From: CBDVBZ01 sp965372355
GTDB taxonomy: Bacteria; Krumholzibacteriota; Krumholzibacteriia; WVZY01
Direction of reading: 5' to 3'
Length of the DNA stretch: 33,519 nt
Assembly (NCBI GenBank): GCA_965372355.1
Contig: CBDVBZ010000022.1
Location: 1 to 33,519 of the forward strand
The translations under genes and the position numbers were made by a program. The notes under the pieces are model-generated. The model was not told where the DNA came from. It searched no databases and saw nothing but the letters and a program-made list of their open reading frames with translations. Below are positions 6,964 to 13,913 of this stretch, in pieces. Position 1 is the first letter of the stretch; each line of letters starts with the position of its first letter.

Positions 6964-9953
6964 CGGGCCCTGGCCAGGACAACTGTGTAGCACTCACGAA
7001 CCGCGATTTTATAACGACGCAGCGCTTCTTCGACACCCTCCTCGCTCTCCATCCCGAGCAGCGTCAGTGTTCGATCCAGATATTCCACGATCCTGCCCAT
7101 CCGCTCGGGTGTCTTTGGAAGGGTCATACCGGACAGCTCGAGCAGGTAATCCACACGCTGGTAGAGGGTAAGCGCGTCCTCGATCGTTGCCCGGTCGCCG
7201 CTAGAGATAAAACCGGCGTCCGCCATCCACCCAAGCCGGTCGGATGTGACGGCATCGAGAGGAAATCGATCGCCTCGAAGCGCCAGACCGATCGCGCACA
7301 GGTAGTCGATATCGTAACGTCCTCCCTTTGACCGTTTTGTTTCCAGCGGGTCGGCGCCCTCTGGTACGAGCGTTTCGAGACGATCGCGGGTCTGGGTCAA
7401 CGATTCGATATCCTGCCGGTCGGGCGACCCGATGAGGTGAGGCGTGAGCGCATCGACGAATTCCGCAGCCAGCGATGGGTCGCCATACCAGTGTGCACAT
7501 TTTGCGAAGGCGATTTTCTCCCATGGAGACATTCGTTTCTCGAAATACCTTTTGTAGGACCCGATATCCTGAACGAGTGGCGCGTTCGTCCCTTCTCCTC
7601 TCAACCGGAAATCGAGTTTGAACAAACTGGCACGTTCGGTGACACCGTTGAGTGCGTGGATGCCTCGGGTTATGGGCTCGAGATCTCCCCCTCTTGCGAC
7701 CACAAGCAGATCGAGATCGCTCGTCAACCGGGGCTCTCGGATCCCAAAGGAACCCAGGGCGAAGATCACGACGTCTGTACGGTCGCCAAACAGCGCATCG
7801 CACGCCGACGTCACAATACTGCGAGCGGTTGCGGCCACCGTCCGGAAGAGCATCTTCGGGAAGGCGCCGCCGTCGATATCGGCTACCCACGCGGCGAGCG
7901 TCTTGCGGTCCATGGCGCCCCGGATCTGGTTGTACGCGGCCTCGTTGCGGCCTCTCGGGTCCGCCATGATCGCTCGCCACAGTTTGCCGTCGGGCAGCGG
8001 CGAGTCGATCACGGCCTGCGTGCCTTTGCGAAGCGAGTCAATGCCGTCAAAGCTGCTGGCAAGCTTCCTCGTCAAGACCGATGAAGATCCGGTCAGGTCG
8101 CGAACGAGCATCCGAAACGGCAGGGATTCGTTCAACGCGTCGTAAAACGCGCTGGGGTTGCGGGCGGAGGCCGCAAGTGCGGCAAAATTGACAAGGGTCT
8201 GGTTGGGATCGCCGGTTATGGAGGCATCCTTGAGAAGCAGCGGGAGCAACTTCTGAAAAGAGGTCCGTGTCCTACGATCGACCAGGTGTGGAAACGATCC
8301 GTGCACGAGGGATCGCAGAATCGAAGATGCGTGGCGCGTGTCGGAGAAATTGAACGACGACAACATCTGTTCGGTCAGCACGTCATCCTCGGGAAGCAGC
8401 ACCAGCAAAGAGGTCTCCGGGATGTCTTCCTGGCCAAAGAAGCTGTCGCTCAGTAGTCGTATCTTTGTGATGTGTTTCGTCAAGGTGGACAGAAAACGAT
8501 CGGTGGTGAACCGACCGAGCGGACCGAGGGATGCGCGTTTCGCGAGAAGACCGATCTCCTCGTTCGACTCGGGTATGGAGTGGGTTTTGATCTGGTGCAT
8601 CATCTGAAGTCTGTGTTCGACCAGGCGAAAAAAGCGGTATGCATCGAGCAGCGTCTTTTTCTCTATTTTCTTCAGGAGCTTTTTCTGGTGCGCCGTTTCG
8701 ATCCCATTCACGGTGTTGGTTGATCGAAGATCGAGGTGTTTGCCGCCATGCATGAGCTGCAGGGCTTGTACCATAAACTCGATATCCCGAATGCCGCCTT
8801 CCATGAGTTTTATGTTGAAAGCCCGATCGCGCGTCGAGATATTCTCGCGGATGCGCTGTCTCATGAGGGCAATGGTTTCCAACGGGGAATACGATTGGGA
8901 GGGACCGAAGACGAGTCCGGCAATGGCGCGGAGGATCCCCTCACCCAACATCACGTCACCGGCGATGACCCGTGCCTTCAACATTGCCTGAAATTCCCAC
9001 GGTCTTCCGCGGTTCTCGTAATAGACCATCATCGCCGATGTCGGATTGACCAGAGGTCCGGCGTGGCCATCCGGCCGAAGCCTAAGGTCCACGCGATAAA
9101 GGTAGCCCTCGGCGGTGACCTCCGATAGTGCAGAGGTGAGTTCTTCAGCGAGCTTACGATAACGCTCGATGGTCTCGTCATCAGCGTCGTCGCAGACGTA
9201 GATGAGATCGATATCGGAGCTGTAGTTCAGCTCTTTACCACCGAGCTTGCCAAGCGCAAGCACCGCAAAACCCGCTTTGTCGCGTTCGAGATCCGGTGTC
9301 TGTTCACGAATGACCTCGAGGAGGCCATCGGTGATCGCATGGGCTAAACGGCTCAAGCCTAGCGTGGTTTGTTCGATCGTTCTCAGCCCGAGCAGGTCGT
9401 GGACACCGATCTTGAGTAGCGCGCGTCTCTGAAATCGCCGGACGGCGTTGAGCTTGCCCTCTGTCGATTGAAAGTTCGCCGCGTCGGATCTGAGTTCGTA
9501 TAGATACGTGTCTTTTGTATCCTCAAGGTCCCAGGTCTGTTTCTCGAGCAGCCAGTATAGATACCCGGGGTTACGAATGATGATGTCGGACATATACTGG
9601 CTGGCGCCAAAGACGGCGGCGAGAATCTCCCGGATGGGTTTCCCCCCGACAACGGTGTTGAGCAGGGCGTTCGGCCCGCCGGTAGCTTCGATATAGCGGA
9701 ACAGGCTGACGAGGGCGCCGGCGGGATCCGGGGTCTGCAACAGATCGGCCAGCACGGTCGCGAGTTGCCGGTGTGCGTCGGGGTCGATGCCAAGGCTGGC
9801 AACCACGGATTTGAAGGACGTGGCAACATTCGGTGCGGCAGAGAAACCAGCGTTGTGCAAACGCTCGGATACATCGACCCGATCGGGTTGGTCTGCAACG
9901 TCCGATACTACGGCGAGCATCTTCTTTAGGGGCGACTGTCGCTTGGCTGTCAT
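6960..9953 (-). CDS. glnE: Bifunctional glutamine synthetase adenylyltransferase / deadenylase
   Basis: 997 residues, slightly longer than the ~945 of E. coli GlnE. Two tandem GlnE nucleotidyltransferase folds are present. The N-terminal one (deadenylase) has GKLGGKELNYSSDID with D247 and D249 and the following GGIRDIEF helix motif. The C-terminal one (adenylyltransferase) has LTSDLD with D746 and D748, then KGGRYDID. Both active-site Asp pairs are intact, so both activities are expected: AMP is added to or removed from Tyr401 of GlnA under PII control. The C-terminal core reads ALGSFGIRE rather than GKLGG, a modest divergence. The gene is divergent from glnB across a 110-base promoter region and convergent with glnD. 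No clear Shine-Dalgarno precedes its ATG. Confidence 0.95.
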   Translation of the reverse strand: MTAKRQSPLKKMLAVVSDVADQPDRVDVSERLHNAGFSAAPNVATSFKSVVASLGIDPDAHRQLATVLADLLQTPDPAGALVSLFRYIEATGGPNALLNTVVGGKPIREILAAVFGASQYMSDIIIRNPGYLYWLLEKQTWDLEDTKDTYLYELRSDAANFQSTEGKLNAVRRFQRRALLKIGVHDLLGLRTIEQTTLGLSRLAHAITDGLLEVIREQTPDLERDKAGFAVLALGKLGGKELNYSSDIDLIYVCDDADDETIERYRKLAEELTSALSEVTAEGYLYRVDLRLRPDGHAGPLVNPTSAMMVYYENRGRPWEFQAMLKARVIAGDVMLGEGILRAIAGLVFGPSQSYSPLETIALMRQRIRENISTRDRAFNIKLMEGGIRDIEFMVQALQLMHGGKHLDLRSTNTVNGIETAHQKKLLKKIEKKTLLDAYRFFRLVEHRLQMMHQIKTHSIPESNEEIGLLAKRASLGPLGRFTTDRFLSTLTKHITKIRLLSDSFFGQEDIPETSLLVLLPEDDVLTEQMLSSFNFSDTRHASSILRSLVHGSFPHLVDRRTRTSFQKLLPLLLKDASITGDPNQTLVNFAALAASARNPSAFYDALNESLPFRMLVRDLTGSSSVLTRKLASSFDGIDSLRKGTQAVIDSPLPDGKLWRAIMADPRGRNEAAYNQIRGAMDRKTLAAWVADIDGGAFPKMLFRTVAATARSIVTSACDALFGDRTDVVIFALGSFGIREPRLTSDLDLLVVARGGDLEPITRGIHALNGVTERASLFKLDFRLRGEGTNAPLVQDIGSYKRYFEKRMSPWEKIAFAKCAHWYGDPSLAAEFVDALTPHLIGSPDRQDIESLTQTRDRLETLVPEGADPLETKRSKGGRYDIDYLCAIGLALRGDRFPLDAVTSDRLGWMADAGFISSGDRATIEDALTLYQRVDYLLELSGMTLPKTPERMGRIVEYLDRTLTLLGMESEEGVEEALRRYKIAVRECYTVVLARAR

Positions 9954-9983
9954 CAGGCGTATGATAGCCTATTGCCATTTTTC

Positions 9984-10012
9984 TTGCCAGACGTCTCCCT
10001 CTGCCTTAAACT
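9984..10012 (+). promoter_or_regulatory. Candidate sigma-70 promoter for glnB
   Basis: TTGCCA (9984-9989), 17-base spacer, TAAACT (10007-10012), 51 bases before the glnB ATG in the glnE-glnB divergent gap. It matches 5/6 and 4/6 consensus positions. A second TTGCCA lies 12 bases upstream (9972-9977). This is a visual match only. Confidence 0.4.
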
Positions 10013-10063
10013 ATCGACCAGCGGGCGGGTGCATCCTCGCGTGGGGGCAGCGCCTGAAAGATC

Positions 10064-10402
10064 ATGAAAAAAGTCGAGGCTTACATCAAGCCCTTCAAGG
10101 TGGATGACGTTAAAGCGGCCCTGATGGAAATTGGGGTCCGGGGAATGAGTGTGTCCGAAATCCGAGGATTCGGACGGCAGAAGGGACATACCGAGCTTTA
10201 CCGCGGCAGCGAGTATCAGGTTGATTTCCTGCCCAAGAGCAAACTCGAAATCGTGGTGAGCGACGACATGGTCGAGCAGGTCATCGAGGTCATTCAGAAG
10301 GTCGCCAGCACGGGGCAGGTGGGCGACGGCAAGATCTTCGTCATCCCCATCGAGGATGTCATCCGCATTCGCACCGGTGAGAGCGGTGACGCTGCCGTAT
10401 GA
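10064..10402 (+). CDS. glnB: Nitrogen regulatory protein PII
   Basis: 112 residues, standard PII size. The start MKKVEAYIKPFKVDDVK is the first beta-strand and helix. The T-loop contains Tyr51 in GSEYQVDFLPKSK, the residue uridylylated by GlnD. The C-terminal part VGDGKIFVIPIEDVIRIRTGE carries the B- and C-loop residues that bind ATP/ADP and 2-oxoglutarate. The trimer senses energy and carbon/nitrogen state and instructs GlnE. No amtB lies next to it. Glutamine synthetase and both covalent-modification enzymes are within the preceding 7.5 kb, so GlnB is probably the partner of that circuit rather than a GlnK dedicated to an ammonium channel. Confidence 0.96.
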   Translation: MKKVEAYIKPFKVDDVKAALMEIGVRGMSVSEIRGFGRQKGHTELYRGSEYQVDFLPKSKLEIVVSDDMVEQVIEVIQKVASTGQVGDGKIFVIPIEDVIRIRTGESGDAAV

Positions 10403-10458
10403 TGTCGCCCCACCTCTCACGCTAATTCCTTCTCTTCGGCAGTCGGAGTATCATTCCC

Positions 10459-11490
10459 TTGAAAGTACTGGGTATCGAGACATCCTGTGACGACACGTCG
10501 TTTGCTGTGTTCTCAAAGAAAGACGGCGTGATCGGCAACCTCACGGCCAACCAGCTGATTCACGATCGCTATGGGGGAGTCGTTCCCGAAATTGCCTCCC
10601 GGGAACACGTGAAGAATCTGCTGCCGGTCTTCGAATCGCTGCTCGAACGCTGCCGTCTACAAACAAAGGACATAGATGGGATCGGGGTTACCAATGGCCC
10701 GGGGTTGATCGGGTCGCTGCTTGTCGGAGTGGGCTTTGCCAAATCGCTGGCGCTTGCCTTGCAACGTCCGGTCGTGGGGGTCCACCATATCGAGGCGCAC
10801 ATACTATCAAACGAAATCGTAGGCGAGGAGCTGAACACGCCCGCCATCGTTCTTGTCGTCTCGGGGGGACACACATCCTTGTACTATGTCAGAGAGGTCG
10901 GGAGCTACGAACTGGTTGGCAGTACGCGCGACGACGCCGCCGGTGAGTGCTTCGACAAGATCGCAAAACTCCTTGGCCTGGGGTTTCCCGGTGGCCCGGC
11001 CGTCGAGCAGATCGCCCGCAACGGCGACCCAAGCGCCGTGACATTTCCCAGAGCGATGATGAAACCGGGCAATCCGGAATTCAGTTTCTCCGGTTTGAAA
11101 ACCGCAGTCAGGCTTCACGTCGAAAGACAGGCGAACCTCGACGCAGAGGCGACGGCGGACATCGCTGCTTCCGCGCAAGCGGCCATTGTGGACCCTCTTG
11201 TGGAGAAGACAATCGCGTGTGCAAAAGGGCACCGCGCGGGTGATGTGTATCTGGCTGGCGGTGTTGCCGCGAACGGCCCGCTTCGTGAGCGGATGGCACG
11301 TGCCTGCGCGCACGAGGAAATCGCATACCACGCACCACTTCTCGAGTACTGCACGGACAACGGCGCGATGATCGCCTGTGCGGCCGAAAGGCACCTCGCC
11401 AACGGACGGGACGATGGCTTTGCGCTCGATGTCTTCGCCCGCGGGCCAATTGTCTCGTGGTCTGGTGGGAGTGCGCGAGGCTCTTCCTAG
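10459..11490 (+). CDS. tsaD: tRNA N6-threonylcarbamoyladenosine transferase subunit TsaD
   Basis: 343 residues, the usual length. TsaD, with TsaB and TsaE, transfers threonylcarbamoyl from its adenylate to A37 of ANN-decoding tRNAs. Markers: start LGIETSCDDT of the ASKHA fold; metal ligands H110 and H114 in HHIEAH; VSGGHTSLYYV; GEAFDK-like GECFDKIAKLL; GGVAANGPLRE; and YCTDNGAMIA, whose Asp is the third metal ligand. The start is a TTG: GGAG lies about 10 bases upstream and the product begins at the canonical MKVLGIETS. tsaB and tsaE are not in the window. A 587-base non-coding stretch follows it. Confidence 0.96.
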   Translation: MKVLGIETSCDDTSFAVFSKKDGVIGNLTANQLIHDRYGGVVPEIASREHVKNLLPVFESLLERCRLQTKDIDGIGVTNGPGLIGSLLVGVGFAKSLALALQRPVVGVHHIEAHILSNEIVGEELNTPAIVLVVSGGHTSLYYVREVGSYELVGSTRDDAAGECFDKIAKLLGLGFPGGPAVEQIARNGDPSAVTFPRAMMKPGNPEFSFSGLKTAVRLHVERQANLDAEATADIAASAQAAIVDPLVEKTIACAKGHRAGDVYLAGGVAANGPLRERMARACAHEEIAYHAPLLEYCTDNGAMIACAAERHLANGRDDGFALDVFARGPIVSWSGGSARGSS

Positions 11491-12020
11491 GGACCCTCGC
11501 TCCACTAAGCATGAGCCGGCTGCGGGTCCTGCCTGTCCCCGGAGGGGGTCGTCGATTACCCCACAAGTGCTTGCAGGGCTCCGCTCTTGCTGGACGACGC
11601 CACCCACAGCCTATGCGGTGGATCCTCGCTCGCCTGTCCTCTGAAAGAGGGTTCCCGCGAAGGGATCCTACGAAAGACCTCACGCACTCCCTCTGGCGAG
11701 GGCCACGTCTTGTCGCGGCGAAAACGCAACGCGCTCGGACATGCAAGACGCGCCGCCGAGGACCTGAGCAAGCGAACAAGCCATCGCGTCCTCGCCAACG
11801 TCACTTCCTCCCGACAACCTTCCTTATCATTCCTCATACTTCCCGGTTGTTCCTCACAGTGCCGCGTCCGTAGGCCCGCGGCTTGCTGGTTTGTTCTGGG
11901 CATTATGCACGTCCGCCCGCGTTAATGGCCGTCGTTCGGGCGCGGGTAAGAACCACCAGAATATCGGTCTCATAACTCGTGTGCCAACAGAGAAATGGTC
12001 GTTCGGGACCGGGATTTGCT
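11491..12020. other. Long non-coding stretch after tsaD
   Basis: No convincing gene on either strand: the open frames here have compositions unlike their neighbours and no recognisable motif. Contents: an inverted repeat CGAGGAC/GTCCTCG (11757-11763 and 11788-11794); then a C/T-rich, G-poor plus-strand segment (about 11795-11858) with TTCC-type motifs at 11805, 11820, 11830, 11840 and 11850, the last four exactly 10 bases apart. The G-poor segment would suit Rho loading on the tsaD transcript. The rest could be a degenerate dispersed repeat or an unrecognised RNA. tRNA, tmRNA, RNase P and SRP RNA landmarks were looked for by eye and not found. Confidence 0.5.
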
Positions 12021-12036
12021 TGGCATATTTATTGCC
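12021..12036 (+). promoter_or_regulatory. Candidate sigma-54 (-24/-12) promoter of the signalling operon
   Basis: TGGCATATTTATTGCC has GG and GC at the required 12-base distance (12022-12023, 12034-12035), predicting a start near 12047, about 30 bases before the receiver-GGDEF gene. The same bases form an inverted repeat TTGGCA-N7-TGCCAA (12020-12038), so a repressor operator is the alternative. No sigma-54 activator (AAA+) is encoded in the window. Confidence 0.45.
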
Positions 12037-12077
12037 AAATTGGTCCAGGTCTACGTATCGAAAACCGAGGGAGACAA

Positions 12078-13055
12078 ATGCTTACGCAAGATGTCTCGCC
12101 GTCGACGATTCTCGTTGTCGACGACGAGCCGCATATCGCACAGATTCTCAGGTTTACGCTGGAGAGGGCTGGTTACCACGTCTTCACCGCGGAGAACGGG
12201 CAGGATGCTCTCGAGAAAATCGAGGAGCTGCAGCCCGATCTCGTCATCCTGGACGTCATGATGCCGGTCATGGACGGGTACGAGGTATGTCGCAAAATGC
12301 GAGAAGACTTCAAGATGAACCAGATCCCCGTGATCATGCTGTCGGCAAAAGGGGAGCTGCCGGAAAGGGTCAAGGGGCTCGAGGGCGGCGCGAACGACTA
12401 CTTGATCAAACCATACTCGAACGACGAACTCCTGCTTCGCGTTCGAAACGTCCTCGAATGGAACACCCAGCAGAAAGAGGCCAATCCGCTGACTGGGTTT
12501 CCCGGAAACACGGCTATCGAGCGGGAGCTGAAGACGCGCATCAACCGCAAAGAGCAGTACGCCTTTCTCTACCTCGACATCGACAATTTCAAAGGTTTCA
12601 ACGACTACTATGGCTATCAGAAAGGCGACGAGATCATCAGTTATCTTGCGTCCATTATTACACTGGCCGTCGAGAAGCTCGGCACAAAGGAGGATTTTGT
12701 CGGCCATATCGGGGGAGATGATTTCGTGCTCATAGTGGATTCTACACGAGCCGAATTCATGGCCAAGCACATCATTGATGAGTTCGATAAGGGCGCCCTC
12801 TTCTTGCTGAATGACGAGGATGTAAGACGGGGATTCTTCGAGGTCAGAAATCGTCAGGGCGAGATCTCACGGGTGTCGCTGATGTCCATCACGATCGCGC
12901 TGGTCGTGAGCACGGACAACAAAATCAACCACTTTGCGGAGATCAACGATATCGCCAGCGACTTGAAGAGATACGGCAAGAAAATGAAGGGCAGCGTCGT
13001 GATCAAAGAGAGACGACACGACGCCGCACCGGAAACTTCGGAGAGTCACGAATAG
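12078..13055 (+). CDS. Response regulator with degenerate GGDEF (GGDDF) output domain
   Basis: 325 residues. The receiver (about 10-125) has acidic pocket D15/D16, phospho-acceptor D59 in ILDVMMPVMDGYE, and K111 in LIKPY. A GGDEF fold follows: NPLTGFPGNTAIE (136-148), metal-site-like LDIDNFKGFNDYYG and signature GGDDF (212-216) instead of GG(D/E)EF. There is no RxxD inhibitory site just upstream. It may bind GTP or c-di-GMP rather than synthesise c-di-GMP; residual cyclase activity cannot be excluded. The ATG at 12078 follows GAGG by 7 bases and starts right before the receiver; the frame is open further upstream to 11979 but that part is not receiver-like and would overlap the putative promoter. 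First gene of a five-gene signalling operon. Confidence 0.88.
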   Translation: MLTQDVSPSTILVVDDEPHIAQILRFTLERAGYHVFTAENGQDALEKIEELQPDLVILDVMMPVMDGYEVCRKMREDFKMNQIPVIMLSAKGELPERVKGLEGGANDYLIKPYSNDELLLRVRNVLEWNTQQKEANPLTGFPGNTAIERELKTRINRKEQYAFLYLDIDNFKGFNDYYGYQKGDEIISYLASIITLAVEKLGTKEDFVGHIGGDDFVLIVDSTRAEFMAKHIIDEFDKGALFLLNDEDVRRGFFEVRNRQGEISRVSLMSITIALVVSTDNKINHFAEINDIASDLKRYGKKMKGSVVIKERRHDAAPETSESHE

Positions 13056-13082
13056 CCCGCCATGCGGGCCATTGGAGCGGAC

Positions 13083-13913
13083 ATGGAGATCGATACCGGG
13101 ACAGCGGAATCAACATCAGCCCTGAATCTGCTAAAGGAAGCCAGGGCAGAGGCCGATCGGCTGCGATCCCAGCTCAAGGTAATGAACCACGTGATCCGGT
13201 CGTCCCGCCTCGTTCTGGGGCATGAGATCAAGAAGCCCACGACGGCGCTGAGCGGGTATCTGGATCTCGCGTTGGAGGAACTCGGTCCAGAAACCGAGGA
13301 AGAAACCGAGAATATCCTCAGGAAGGCGAGACGTGAGTGCGATCTGCTGAACGAACTCAATCTGTTCTTTCTCGAGCTGCTCAAGATCGATAACGGTGAA
13401 GACGTCCTTCGCGGGAGCAAAATCAAATTGCGCGATTCGGTGTTCGAAGTGCTCGATCACTTGCCAGAAGAATGTGATGTCAAGGAGCGCGTAACAACAC
13501 GGATCTCGCCCAATATACGCGACTTTCGAATCAACCCCGATGCGTTCAAGGTTATCTTGTCGAACATTGTGGAGAACGCGCTCAAGTACTCTCCTGCAGA
13601 ATCGACCGTTCTCATCGATGTTCGACGGGACCCCGAAAAGCGGCGGATGCGCCATCGGGAACTTCTCAAGATCAAAGTCGTCGACCACGGATTGGGGATC
13701 CCGGAGACCTACCTCAAGAGGATCTTCGTGCCCTTCGTACGCTTGCACGAAGATATAGCGGATGGATCCGGTTTGGGCCTGACGTTGGTGAGAAGTCTCG
13801 TGGAGTTGTATGGCGGAGATGTCCACATAAAGAGTTCGAGCGGTGACGGGACGACGGTACACGTCACGATCCCCGAAATCGAGGAATCAGGCGAACCGGA
13901 GCCCGAAGCATGA
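13083..13913 (+). CDS. Soluble sensor histidine kinase
   Basis: 276 residues without membrane segments. An acidic N-terminus and short coiled coil lead into a HisKA-like helix with phospho-accepting H47 in LGHEIKKPTTALSGY. KKP replaces the usual RTP/RNP after the HE dipeptide. The HATPase_c domain has the N-box NIVENALKYSP, G1 DHGLGIP, F-box IFVPFVR and G2 GSGLGLTLV, so catalysis should be intact. It has no sensory domain of its own, so input must come from a partner protein. I chose ATG 13083, with GGAG 5 bases upstream; ATG 13062 (7 codons earlier, close behind the previous stop) is possible but lacks a well-spaced site. Its TGA overlaps the ATG of the next gene (ATGA), so the two are translationally coupled. 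Confidence 0.88.
   Translation: MEIDTGTAESTSALNLLKEARAEADRLRSQLKVMNHVIRSSRLVLGHEIKKPTTALSGYLDLALEELGPETEEETENILRKARRECDLLNELNLFFLELLKIDNGEDVLRGSKIKLRDSVFEVLDHLPEECDVKERVTTRISPNIRDFRINPDAFKVILSNIVENALKYSPAESTVLIDVRRDPEKRRMRHRELLKIKVVDHGLGIPETYLKRIFVPFVRLHEDIADGSGLGLTLVRSLVELYGGDVHIKSSSGDGTTVHVTIPEIEESGEPEPEA

Noticed and set aside
9968..9992. Sigma-54-like TGGCAAG...ATGGC on the minus strand in the glnE-glnB gap
   Set aside because: The GG-GC distance is one base too long, and the plus-strand sigma-70 match explains the glnB promoter better.
11457..11925. Overlapping open frames on both strands after tsaD
   Set aside because: Arg/Pro/Ser-rich translations without motifs, no consistent ribosome sites, and they exclude one another; typical of GC-rich non-coding DNA.
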